Source: Ferrimonas pelagia
GTDB taxonomy: Bacteria; Pseudomonadota; Gammaproteobacteria; Enterobacterales; Shewanellaceae
NCBI RefSeq assembly: GCF_039543565.1
Contig: NZ_BAABJZ010000024.1
Coordinates: 78,212-142,211 of the forward strand
Direction of reading: 5' to 3'
Length of the DNA stretch: 64,000 nucleotides
Part shown: in pieces, positions 24,364 to 32,596 of the stretch
Numbering within the stretch: the first letter of the stretch is position 1
Layout: every line of letters begins with the position of its first letter
Notes under the pieces: model-generated
The model's database searches: none
Seen by the model: only the letters and a program-made list of their open reading frames with translations
What the model was told of the DNA's origin: nothing
Made by a program: the position numbers and the translations under genes

Positions 24364-25596
24364 ATGTGCACTCGTATACTCAATAACTTAAATCGTCAGT
24401 TTGCCGTGGTCGGCCGCAATATGGATTGGGCTCGCCCCTTGAATTGCCATCTGTACCGCATGCCTCGCGGGGAAAGGCGGGCCGGTTTGACCCCAGCGCA
24501 GCGCACCCTGTCACAGGCAAATCTGCAGCAGGTATCCCCAGATCTGGTGCTGAAGTCCAGGCAAGTACTGAAATGGCGGGCGAAGTACGCCAGCATCGTG
24601 TCCATGCTGGGGGATCGACAGCTGGGCTATGCCAGTGTCGACGGGATCAATGATCAAGGGCTCACGGTCTGTGCGTTGTTTGACAGCGACGCCAGCTTTG
24701 CGCCGGTCACTCCGGCCAGCCGGGACTGCTTGGGGGCATTGTGTTGGCCGCAGCACCTATTGGACCGATTTGCCAATGTGGCGGAGGCGGTGGCGTACTA
24801 CGACACCACGCCGCCCTGCATCATTGCGCAATGGGTGCCGGAGGCGGTGTCGCCCGAGTTGGCCCGTAGCGCAATGATCCATTTGGCCATATCGGATAGG
24901 GAGGGCAACAGCGCCATTATCGAGCTCTGTGGTGGTAAGTTTGTTATCCATCAGAGCTCTTCTTATCGGGTTGTGACCAATCAGCCGAACTATCAAACAC
25001 AGCTGAAGCTTTTGTATTACTGGGAGTACCAGTGGGGACTGACGGATCCGCAGAACTTGAAGCCGAGTTATACGGTGCCGGGCGGCGTGGCATCGACCCA
25101 GAACCTTGAGCGGGGGGCTTACTATGTGTCACTGGCGGAGCCCGCACCTGATCGGAGCCAAGCGGTGGCGCAGACCCGTGGCATGATAGCCACCTGTGCT
25201 GAGCCGCTTTGGTTTAATCGCAAAGCCCATGACGCCGTCCACTCGGCCTCCTCTTTCACGCGCTGGACCAACTTGGCTGATGCGCACGGCGCGGTCGAAA
25301 GCTACCGGCAGCAAGGGGAAGTGGATTGGGGGGACGATGCCCAAGGGGCGGCGCCGGCGGCGTACTACCTGCTGAATGCGGCGACGCCGGCGCCGGTTTG
25401 GTTGAACTTCGCCAACCTGAGCGCACAGTGCCAGCGGGTGGCATTGATCATCGTGGAGCGCTGTGGCCAGTCGCTGGATCGGGCGCTGGCGGGGGATCTG
25501 CAAGCGCAGCTGCAGGACTGCGATGAGCCCTACCCGTGTGATCCGCCTACGGTCGGTGAGCGGGCCGACGTCGCGGCCTCGGTTGCGCTGGACTGA
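24364..25596 (+). CDS. Choloylglycine hydrolase-family (linear amide C-N hydrolase) protein
   Basis: A 410-residue Ntn hydrolase. The protein starts MCTR, so Cys2 becomes the N-terminal nucleophile after Met removal, and 'VVGRNMDW' is the conserved Arg/Asp substrate site of this family. The family includes bile salt hydrolases, penicillin V acylases and some AHL acylases; sequence alone does not choose among them. It lacks a signal peptide and so is cytoplasmic, and at 410 residues is longer than typical 320-340 residue members, with an extra C-terminal portion. AAGGATG precedes the start. It stands alone between a cyclase gene and pabA. Confidence 0.83.
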   Translation: MCTRILNNLNRQFAVVGRNMDWARPLNCHLYRMPRGERRAGLTPAQRTLSQANLQQVSPDLVLKSRQVLKWRAKYASIVSMLGDRQLGYASVDGINDQGLTVCALFDSDASFAPVTPASRDCLGALCWPQHLLDRFANVAEAVAYYDTTPPCIIAQWVPEAVSPELARSAMIHLAISDREGNSAIIELCGGKFVIHQSSSYRVVTNQPNYQTQLKLLYYWEYQWGLTDPQNLKPSYTVPGGVASTQNLERGAYYVSLAEPAPDRSQAVAQTRGMIATCAEPLWFNRKAHDAVHSASSFTRWTNLADAHGAVESYRQQGEVDWGDDAQGAAPAAYYLLNAATPAPVWLNFANLSAQCQRVALIIVERCGQSLDRALAGDLQAQLQDCDEPYPCDPPTVGERADVAASVALD

Positions 25597-25688
25597 GCCG
25601 GCGGTTGTGGGCCTGGCCCTGCCCTGAGGGGCGAAATCTGATAGGATCCGGCCACTTTCACTTTGGCCCGCGTTGCAGATCCTCACTT

Positions 25689-26279
25689 ATGCTCTTGATG
25701 CTCGATAACTACGACTCTTTTACCTACAACCTGGTGCAGTATTTTCAGCAACTGGGCCAGCAGGTGGTGGTGCGGCGCAACGATGAAACGACGCTGGCGG
25801 AGATCGAGCGGCTGGCGCCGGATCATCTGGTGATCTCGCCCGGACCAAAGGATCCGGATCAGGCCGGGCTGACACTGGCGGCGATCGGTCACTTCGCCGG
25901 CCGACTGCCTATCCTGGGGGTGTGTCTGGGTCATCAGAGCATCGCCCAGCATTTCGGCGCGCGGGTGGTGCGGGCTGAGCGGGTGATGCACGGCAAAACC
26001 AGCGCCGTCGACCACCAGGGCGTCGGGGTGTTTGCTGGGCTGGCCGATCCCTTAACCGTGACCCGCTATCATTCTTTGGTGGTGGATCCGGCCACGGTGC
26101 CGGATTGTCTGGCGATCACCGCTTGGTGCCAAGCGCCCAGCGGCGCGCGGGAGATCATGGGACTGCGCCATAAGACGCTGCCGATCGAAGGGGTGCAGTT
26201 TCACCCGGAATCGATCCTGACTGAACAGGGCTTGGCGCTGCTCGGTAATTTTCTCACGCAACACGCGAAGCCGGCCTGA
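25689..26279 (+). CDS. pabA: Aminodeoxychorismate/anthranilate synthase glutamine amidotransferase
   Basis: A 196-residue class I glutamine amidotransferase. It begins MLLMLDNYDSFTYN, the classical TrpG/PabA start, and has the nucleophile Cys79 in GVCLGHQ and the His-Glu pair in FHPES. It supplies ammonia from glutamine to PabB for p-aminobenzoate (folate) synthesis or to TrpE. No trp genes are nearby, so pabA is the better name. ATG 25689 was chosen because the family start begins exactly there; upstream in-frame residues are unrelated. Confidence 0.88.
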   Translation: MLLMLDNYDSFTYNLVQYFQQLGQQVVVRRNDETTLAEIERLAPDHLVISPGPKDPDQAGLTLAAIGHFAGRLPILGVCLGHQSIAQHFGARVVRAERVMHGKTSAVDHQGVGVFAGLADPLTVTRYHSLVVDPATVPDCLAITAWCQAPSGAREIMGLRHKTLPIEGVQFHPESILTEQGLALLGNFLTQHAKPA

Positions 26280-26313
26280 TCCCTGATGGCCCGGTGGCGC
26301 CCGCCTTACTAAA

Positions 26314-26373
26314 CATTCGGCTTACAAATCTTTGGCTTACAAAGCTTCGGCTTACCAAGCGTCGGCTTACAAA
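26314..26373. repeat. Four tandem copies of a 15-bp repeat
   Basis: Four imperfect units of 15 bp (26314-26328, 26329-26343, 26344-26358, 26359-26373) share the core CGGCTTACAAA with single-base variation. A degenerate fifth copy precedes them at about 26299-26313. They lie between pabA and truC, just ahead of the truC start. No known element is recognised. Confidence 0.85.
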
Positions 26374-26413
26374 GTAATTGGTTCGATAGCCTCTTTTTAA
26401 TGGACACAGCAGT

Positions 26414-27274
26414 ATGACGACACAAGATCCGCAATCGAAACACTATGGCGTGGATCCCGCCGATGCCGCCTGGCTTGAGTCTGAGCCGGGTGAGCCCGAA
26501 GAGGGGGAGGAGCCGGCGCCGGAGATCGAGGTGTTATATGAAGATGACCATCTGGTGGCCATTCATAAGCCAGCAGGGCTGTTGGTGCATCGCAGCTATT
26601 TGGCGCGCAAGGAGCGCTTTTTCGCCATGCAGCTGACCCGGGATAAGATCGGCTGTCATGTGTTTACTGTCCACCGGCTGGATCGCCCCACGTCCGGGGT
26701 GTTGCTGTTTGCCAAAAGCTCGGAAGTCGCCCGTGCTCTGTGTGAGCAGTTTGAACAACATCGGGTGAGCAAGGAGTACGTAGCGCTGGTGCGCGGCCAT
26801 ATGCACGACAGCGCCACGCTGGATTACGCGCTGAAGGTGGAGCTGGATGACATCGCCGACAAAAAGGCGCGCACCGACAAGCCACCCCAGGAGGCGGTCA
26901 CCGATTACGCGCCGCTACTCAATACCGAGATCCCATTCAGCTCCGGCCGGTACCCCAGCAGCCGTTTTTGTTTGGTCAAACTCAGCCCGCAAACCGGCCG
27001 CAAGCATCAGCTGCGCCGCCATATGGCCCACCTGCGCCACCCCATCATTGGCGATACCACCCATGGCGATGGCAAGCAGAACAAGTTCTTCCGCAGTCAT
27101 TTCGAACTGAATCGACTTTGGCTGATCGCCAAGGCATTGCGTTTTACCCATCCGATCAGCGGTGAGTCCATGTGCATTGAGACTGAGCTGGAAAGCGAGT
27201 GGCTGTCGTTGGCTTCGCCGTTTGACTGGAGCGAGGCGCAGCTGCGCGAAGTGACAAAAATGGCGCAAGGCTAA
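26414..27274 (+). CDS. truC: tRNA pseudouridine(65) synthase TruC
   Basis: A 286-residue RluA-family pseudouridine synthase. The catalytic motif HRLDRPTSG contains the nucleophilic Asp90, preceded by 'AIHKPAGLLVHRS'. The insert and the blocks 'TGRKHQLRRHMAHLRHPIIG' and DTTHGDGKQN are typical of TruC, which modifies U65 of tRNA-Ile and tRNA-Asp. It has an acidic N-terminal extension of about 37 residues before the domain that E. coli TruC lacks. A terminator follows. Confidence 0.9.
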   Translation: MTTQDPQSKHYGVDPADAAWLESEPGEPEEGEEPAPEIEVLYEDDHLVAIHKPAGLLVHRSYLARKERFFAMQLTRDKIGCHVFTVHRLDRPTSGVLLFAKSSEVARALCEQFEQHRVSKEYVALVRGHMHDSATLDYALKVELDDIADKKARTDKPPQEAVTDYAPLLNTEIPFSSGRYPSSRFCLVKLSPQTGRKHQLRRHMAHLRHPIIGDTTHGDGKQNKFFRSHFELNRLWLIAKALRFTHPISGESMCIETELESEWLSLASPFDWSEAQLREVTKMAQG

Positions 27275-27292
27275 GATCGGCGCAGGAAGCAC

Positions 27293-27319
27293 AAAGGCGG
27301 CCTTGGGCCGCCTTTGTTG
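27293..27319 (+). terminator. Rho-independent terminator after truC
   Basis: A perfect 10-bp stem (27293-27302 with 27306-27315), a 3-nt loop and a broken T-rich tail. Confidence 0.75.
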
Positions 27320-27455
27320 TTTGCGCCGGCGCAGGGCGTCATTGAAACGACACAAGTGCGCCGGTTCCAATGGCCGCCCGGGCGTTTGTTTGCCTTTGTC
27401 ACCGTGATATAACATTTGCCAAACAACCAAATGAAAAATCACGGAAAGAATCATA

Positions 27456-29930
27456 ATGAAAACACGGCTCCTGGCCTTTGGTCTGTCCACGGCTCTGCTC
27501 GGCTGTGCCGGTGTGGGCTCGGTGGCGAAGACCGAGTCTGTCCCCACTTCCCCGGCGACGGCCTCATCCGCTTCGACGATTGCGCTGCCCGCTCCGATCG
27601 CGGCGTCTCAACCCTTAACCCTGAAACAGATCATGGCGGATCCCGACTGGATGGGGCGGGGCGTCAGCCAAGCCTATTGGAGCGATGACAGCGCCTCGGT
27701 GCTGTACGCGCGCAAACGCTCCGGCAGTCCCTTGGCGGATCGCTACCGTCACGCACTGGATGGCGCGCCGGAGAAACTGGCGCTGGCGCAGTGGAGCGCT
27801 CAGTCCCAACCGGGCCAATACAATGTGGATCGAAGCCAGAAGGCGTGGCTGTATGAAGGTCAGCTGTTTGTGTCGGTGGCCGGGGAGATCCGCCAGCTGA
27901 CTCAGGATATTGAGGCGATCCGCGGCTTTCGTTTTCTCAATGATGGCCGCATCGCGTTCTGGCGTGAACACGCGGTGGAAACCATCGCCTTGGACGGCGG
28001 CCAGCGCCGCTTGCTGGCACAGCTGAGCATGAACAATGCCCCGAAGGCGCAGGCGCCGGAGGGCTATCTGGCCACAGAGCAGCGCAAATTGAGCCAGTAC
28101 GTGGACATGGGCTATCGCCACGCCAACGAGAAGCAGGCGCTGCGCACAGCCCGGATCTCGGCGGATCCCGCCCTGGCGGCCGAGCCCTTCTATCTGGGGG
28201 AGGCGGAGCGCGTCAGTGAGCTCTCCTTGTCGCCCTCCGGTCGCTACCTGCTGGTGGCCTTGACCGATAAGGACGCCAGTTGGCGCGGCGAGCACGACAT
28301 CATGCCCAATTATCTGGATCCGCGCGGCTACGTGGATGCGGTGAAGGTGCGCGCCCGGGTGGCTGAGGCCAAGCCGGCCGGTCAGCGTTTCGTTGTGCTG
28401 GATGTGGAAAAAGGCACTCAGGCGGCGGTGACGGTCGAAGGGCTGCCGGGTTACGACGAGGATGTGCTGGCGTCGGTTAAGCGTGAAAACGCCGAGGCCC
28501 GCGGCGAGACCTATGTGTCTGAGAAGGCAGTGCGGGACATCCGTTTGATCCAGGATTGGACCTGGTCGCAAAGCGCGGCGCAGTGGCATGAGCAGGAGGA
28601 CAAGCTGGCGCTGATGTTGGAGTCCATCGACAACAAGGATCGCTGGCTGGCGACGGTGGATCTGGCCAAAGGCAAACTGGTGACCGAGCACCGCCTGCAC
28701 GACATGGCTTGGATCAACTACACCTACAACGATTTCGGCTGGCTGGACGCGGACACCCTCTACTTCCTGTCGGAGCAAAGCGGTTACTCTCAGTTGTATC
28801 TCAAGTCCGGCGCCGGGACGGGACAGGGCAAGGTGCGGGCGTTGACCACCGGTCAGCAGGTGGTAAGCACGCCGGTGCTGTCCGCCGATAAGCGTCACCT
28901 TTACTACAAGGCTAACCCGCACCACCCGGGTCAGTATGAGGTGTTTCGGGTGGCGACGGCGGGTGGCGAGCCAGAGCAGCTGACCGATCTGAAAGGGATG
29001 CTGACGTTTCAGCTGAGCCCGGACGAGTCGAAACTGCTGCTGGAGTACTCCAGCCGGATCCGGCCGATGGAGCTGTACGTTCAAGCGCTGGGCGGCGAGG
29101 CCACGCAGCTGACTCACACCACCAGTGACGCCTTCTTGGATTATCCGTGGCAGGCACCTCAGGTGGTGGCGGTGCCTTCCAGTTATCAGGACCAACCTGT
29201 CTACGCCCGAGTGTATCTGCCCCAAGACTATGACGACAGCAAACGCTATCCGGCGGTGATCTTCAATCACGGTGCTGGCTACCTGCAAAACGCCCACTAT
29301 GGCTTCTCCGGCTACTTCCGTGAGTTCATGTTCCACAATCTGCTGGCTCAGCAAGGCTATGTGGTGATGGACATGGATTACCGCGGCTCCAAGGGCTATG
29401 GCCGGGATTGGCGCACCGCCATCTATCGCGACATGGGCCGTCCGGAGGTGGAGGATCTGCGCGATGGCATCCACTGGATGGCGGCCAACGCGTCGGTGGA
29501 TCCCGAGCGGGTGGGCACCTATGGTGGCAGCTATGGCGGCTTTCTGACCTTTATGGCGCTGTTCAAGCAGCCGGAGTTGTTCCAAGCGGGGGCGGCACTG
29601 CGGCCGGTGACGGATTGGGCGCACTACAATCACGGCTACACCAGTAATATCCTCAATACCCCAGAGCTGGATCACCTGGCCTATCAGCGCAGCTCGCCGA
29701 TCTACCACGCTGAGGGGTTGGAAAAACCGCTGCTGATCATGTCGGGGGTGATGGACGATAACGTGTTCTTCCAGGACAGCGTGCGCTTGGTGCAGCGCCT
29801 GATCGAGCTGGAGAAACCCATGTTTGAAACCGCGATCTATCCGGTGGAGCCCCACGGCTTTCGCCAGCCCTACAGCTGGCTGGATGAGTACCGCCGGATC
29901 TACGCGCTGTTTGAGCGTGCATTGAACTAG
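27456..29930 (+). CDS. S9-family prolyl oligopeptidase, lipoprotein
   Basis: An 824-residue serine peptidase. The signal peptide ends LLGC, giving a lipidated Cys17, so it is anchored and periplasmic or surface-exposed. Residues ~55-560 form a beta-propeller resembling dipeptidyl peptidase IV; the C-terminal alpha/beta-hydrolase domain has GGSYGG with Ser692, 'GVMDDNVFFQDS' with Asp767 or Asp768, and EPHGF with His800 as the catalytic triad. It would cleave short peptides, probably after proline or alanine. GGAAAG precedes ATG 27456. Monocistronic. Confidence 0.92.
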   Translation: MKTRLLAFGLSTALLGCAGVGSVAKTESVPTSPATASSASTIALPAPIAASQPLTLKQIMADPDWMGRGVSQAYWSDDSASVLYARKRSGSPLADRYRHALDGAPEKLALAQWSAQSQPGQYNVDRSQKAWLYEGQLFVSVAGEIRQLTQDIEAIRGFRFLNDGRIAFWREHAVETIALDGGQRRLLAQLSMNNAPKAQAPEGYLATEQRKLSQYVDMGYRHANEKQALRTARISADPALAAEPFYLGEAERVSELSLSPSGRYLLVALTDKDASWRGEHDIMPNYLDPRGYVDAVKVRARVAEAKPAGQRFVVLDVEKGTQAAVTVEGLPGYDEDVLASVKRENAEARGETYVSEKAVRDIRLIQDWTWSQSAAQWHEQEDKLALMLESIDNKDRWLATVDLAKGKLVTEHRLHDMAWINYTYNDFGWLDADTLYFLSEQSGYSQLYLKSGAGTGQGKVRALTTGQQVVSTPVLSADKRHLYYKANPHHPGQYEVFRVATAGGEPEQLTDLKGMLTFQLSPDESKLLLEYSSRIRPMELYVQALGGEATQLTHTTSDAFLDYPWQAPQVVAVPSSYQDQPVYARVYLPQDYDDSKRYPAVIFNHGAGYLQNAHYGFSGYFREFMFHNLLAQQGYVVMDMDYRGSKGYGRDWRTAIYRDMGRPEVEDLRDGIHWMAANASVDPERVGTYGGSYGGFLTFMALFKQPELFQAGAALRPVTDWAHYNHGYTSNILNTPELDHLAYQRSSPIYHAEGLEKPLLIMSGVMDDNVFFQDSVRLVQRLIELEKPMFETAIYPVEPHGFRQPYSWLDEYRRIYALFERALN

Positions 29931-29940
29931 CCGCTTACGG

Positions 29941-29971
29941 CACGGGAGCCCTGCGCTCCCGTGTCTCGTTC
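29941..29971 (+). terminator. Probable terminator after the S9 peptidase gene
   Basis: A 9-bp GC-rich stem (29941-29949 with 29955-29963) and a 5-nt loop, followed by only a weak T-rich stretch. Confidence 0.45.
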
Positions 29972-30306
29972 ACTTGCCAGTGCCTCATTAATTCTTTTTG
30001 TGCATAGAACGCCACGAACTGAGCATATATGTTTTTCGTTGTTTATTAATTGCCCTGAGCTGTGTCCACGGAGGAAAAACACCAATCAACCTCACTGCTT
30101 TGTAATTTAAGGAAAAATAAAAGTTTTGGCGGTGGGCTGGATGGCTTTGCGGTAGAGTGTTCGCCTGAATGGTTAAGCAAAACTTATGAAAATGCCCCTT
30201 AGGCCGTCGTTTTGACTACGGATGTGTGTTTTTATAAGGTTTGTTGTTAAAGATAATGGATTGCTTCGGGTTGAGGAACGGTCGACCCGGCGGGAGGATG
30301 TGCGTA
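29972..30306 (+). promoter_or_regulatory. AT-rich leader/promoter region of the ast operon
   Basis: About 335 bases without a gene, much AT-richer than its surroundings, ahead of astC. It must hold the ast promoter. Two TGAAT/TGAAA half-sites 21 bp apart (30166 and 30187) recall degenerate ARG boxes, but full boxes are weak (11 of 16 matches or fewer). I found no sigma-54 or CRP site. Confidence 0.4.
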
Positions 30307-31524
30307 ATGAGTGAGCAAAACAGCGTGACTCGGGCTCTGTTTGATGAAGTGATGGTGCCGAACTACAACCCGGCCGACATCGTGCCGGTGCGCGGTGAGG
30401 GCAGCCGGGTGTGGGACAGCGAAGGGCGCGAGTTTGTCGACTTTGCCGGTGGCATTGCGGTGAACAGCCTAGGCCATTGCCATCCGGCGATGGTGGCGAC
30501 ACTCAACGCGCAGGGCAGCCAGCTATGGCACCTGTCCAATGTGTTCACCAATGAGCCGGCACTGAAGCTGGCCAAGACCTTGGTCGACAGCACCTTTGCC
30601 GAGCGGGTTTATTTTGCCAACTCCGGCGCCGAGGCCAATGAGGCCGCACTGAAACTGGTGCGCCGCTATGCGTTGGAGCATTACGGCGAGGGCAAAGAGC
30701 AGATCATCGCCTTTAAGCAGGCGTTCCATGGCCGGACCTTCTTTACCGTCACCGTCGGGGGCCAGCCGGCCTACTCCGACGGCTTTGGCCCGAAGCCGGG
30801 CGCCATCGATCACCTGCCGTTTAACGACATCGAAGCGTTTGAGGCGGCGATCAGCGACAAGACCTGTGCGGTGATGATGGAGCCGATGCAGGGGGAAGGC
30901 GGGATCATCCCGGCCGATCAGGCCTTTATCGAGCGGGTGCGGGCGCTGTGCGACAAGCACAACGCGCTGCTGATCTTCGATGAGGTGCAAACCGGCGCCG
31001 GTCGCACCGGCAAATTGTATGCTTATGAGCATTTCGGCGTGGTGCCGGATCTGCTGACCTCGGCCAAGGGGCTGGGCGGTGGCTTCCCGGTGGCGGCCAT
31101 GCTGACCAGCGCCAAGGTGGCGGCCAGCTTGAAGGTCGGTACCCATGGCTCGACTTACGGCGGCAACCCGCTGGCGTGCGCGGTGGCGCAGACGGTGATC
31201 GACGTGATCAACACACCCGAGGTGCTGGCCAACGTGGAGGCGCGCTCGGCTCAGTTTCGCGCGGGCCTGGAGGCGATCAACGCCAAGTACGCTGTGTTTA
31301 ACGAGGTGCGTGGCATGGGCTTGTTGCTGGGGGCCGAGCTCAGTGAGGCCTACCAGGGTCGGGCGCGGGACGTCCTGATCGCCAGCGCCGAGGCCGGCCT
31401 GATGTGCTTGGTCGCGGGTGCCAGCGTGGTGCGGTTTGCGCCGAGTCTGGTGATCAGCGAAGCGGATGTCGCGGAAGGGCTGGCGCGATTTGAGCGCGCG
31501 GTGGCTCAGATCGTACAGGGTTGA
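30307..31524 (+). CDS. astC: Acetylornithine/succinylornithine aminotransferase
   Basis: A 405-residue class III PLP-dependent aminotransferase. It has 'NSGAEANEAALKLVRRYA', the FDEVQTGAGRTGK metal/PLP block, and the PLP-binding Lys254 in SAKGLGGGF. It converts N2-succinylornithine to succinylglutamate semialdehyde in arginine catabolism, and the same enzyme usually doubles as ArgD (acetylornithine aminotransferase) in this group of bacteria. GGGAGG precedes ATG 30307; the longer upstream in-frame start lacks support. The gene opens an operon with astA and astD, which favours astC. Confidence 0.92.
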   Translation: MSEQNSVTRALFDEVMVPNYNPADIVPVRGEGSRVWDSEGREFVDFAGGIAVNSLGHCHPAMVATLNAQGSQLWHLSNVFTNEPALKLAKTLVDSTFAERVYFANSGAEANEAALKLVRRYALEHYGEGKEQIIAFKQAFHGRTFFTVTVGGQPAYSDGFGPKPGAIDHLPFNDIEAFEAAISDKTCAVMMEPMQGEGGIIPADQAFIERVRALCDKHNALLIFDEVQTGAGRTGKLYAYEHFGVVPDLLTSAKGLGGGFPVAAMLTSAKVAASLKVGTHGSTYGGNPLACAVAQTVIDVINTPEVLANVEARSAQFRAGLEAINAKYAVFNEVRGMGLLLGAELSEAYQGRARDVLIASAEAGLMCLVAGASVVRFAPSLVISEADVAEGLARFERAVAQIVQG

Positions 31525-31528
31525 GCCG

Positions 31529-32542
31529 ATGCTGATCATTCGGCCTATTGCTCAGGCGGACTATTCGGCCCTGCTGGCGGTCGCCAAGGCGTCCGGTCAC
31601 GGTTTCACTTCGCTGCCGGTGGATGAGGCGCTGCTTAAGCGCAAGATCGCCCGCAGTGAAGCCAGCTTTGCCAAACCGGTGAGCCAGCCGGGGGACGAAG
31701 GCTACCTGATGGTGCTGGAGGACGACGGCAAGGTGGTGGGCACCTGCGGGATCGAGGCGGCGGTGGGCAGCAGCGATGCGTTTTACCACTACCGTCTGGG
31801 CAAGGATGTGCATGTGTCCGAGCGGTTGGGGATCCGCCGTGAGGTGCAGATCCTCACCCTCTGCAACGACTACACCGGCGCCTCTGAGCTGTGCACCCTG
31901 TTCCTGCTGCCCCAATGGCGGCGGGATCAGATCGGTCGGATGCTGTCGCGCAGCCGCTTTTTGATGTTGGCCGCTTTTGCTGAGCGCTTTGGTGACACGG
32001 TGATCGCCGAGATGCGCGGCGTGTCCGATGAGCAGGGGCGCTCGCCGTTCTGGCAGTGGCTGGAGACCCATTTCTTTGGCATCGATTTTCCCACCGCGGA
32101 TTACCTGACCGGGATCGGCGATAAGGTGTTTGTCGCCGAGTTGATGCCGCGCCACCCCATCTACGTCAACCTGCTCAGCCCCGAGGCGCAGGCGGTGGTG
32201 GGGCAGGTGCACGAGAGTACCGCCCCGGCGCTGTCGCTGCTGGAGCACGAGGGGTTTCGTTTCAACAATTACGTCGATATCTTCGATGCCGGCCCGACGG
32301 TCGAGTGCCAGCGCGATCAGATCCTGGCGGTGCAACAGGTGCAGCGCCGCCCTGTCCAGGCGGTCGATGAACCACACTTGGCCGGCGACTATTTGATCTG
32401 CAATGGCCGTCTGCCGGATTACCGGGTGATCCGCGCCGCCGTCCATCTCACCGAAGCGGACGGGCCGGTTGGCTTGAGCGCGGAGAGCCTGGCCAGTCTC
32501 GGCATTAAGGTGGATGATCCGGTTTGGATCCTGCCGTTATAA
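31529..32542 (+). CDS. astA: Arginine N-succinyltransferase
   Basis: A 337-residue AstA-family enzyme that transfers succinyl from succinyl-CoA to arginine, the first step of the ammonia-producing AST pathway. It begins MLIIRPIAQADYSALL and shows the family blocks 'THFFGIDFPTADYLTGIGDK', 'AELMPRHPIYVNLL' and HESTAPAL. ATG 31529 lies 4 nt after the astC stop, with AGGG upstream. It is followed by astD after 54 nt. Confidence 0.95.
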   Translation: MLIIRPIAQADYSALLAVAKASGHGFTSLPVDEALLKRKIARSEASFAKPVSQPGDEGYLMVLEDDGKVVGTCGIEAAVGSSDAFYHYRLGKDVHVSERLGIRREVQILTLCNDYTGASELCTLFLLPQWRRDQIGRMLSRSRFLMLAAFAERFGDTVIAEMRGVSDEQGRSPFWQWLETHFFGIDFPTADYLTGIGDKVFVAELMPRHPIYVNLLSPEAQAVVGQVHESTAPALSLLEHEGFRFNNYVDIFDAGPTVECQRDQILAVQQVQRRPVQAVDEPHLAGDYLICNGRLPDYRVIRAAVHLTEADGPVGLSAESLASLGIKVDDPVWILPL

Positions 32543-32554
32543 CCCCATGGTGTT

Positions 32555-32572
32555 GCCGCCGTTGACGGCGGC
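32555..32572 (+). other. Small intercistronic hairpin, astA-astD
   Basis: A 6-bp GC stem (32555-32560 with 32567-32572) between astA and astD. There is no T tract, so it is not a terminator; it could tune mRNA stability. Low certainty. Confidence 0.3.
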
Positions 32573-32596
32573 CGCCCTGCCAGTAAGGAAACCCGC

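Noticed and set aside
27615..29855. 746-codon minus-strand ORF opposite the S9 peptidase
   Set aside because: Very long only because of GC bias; composition is rich in His, Leu and Arg and no family is recognised, whereas the S9 triad is on the plus strand.
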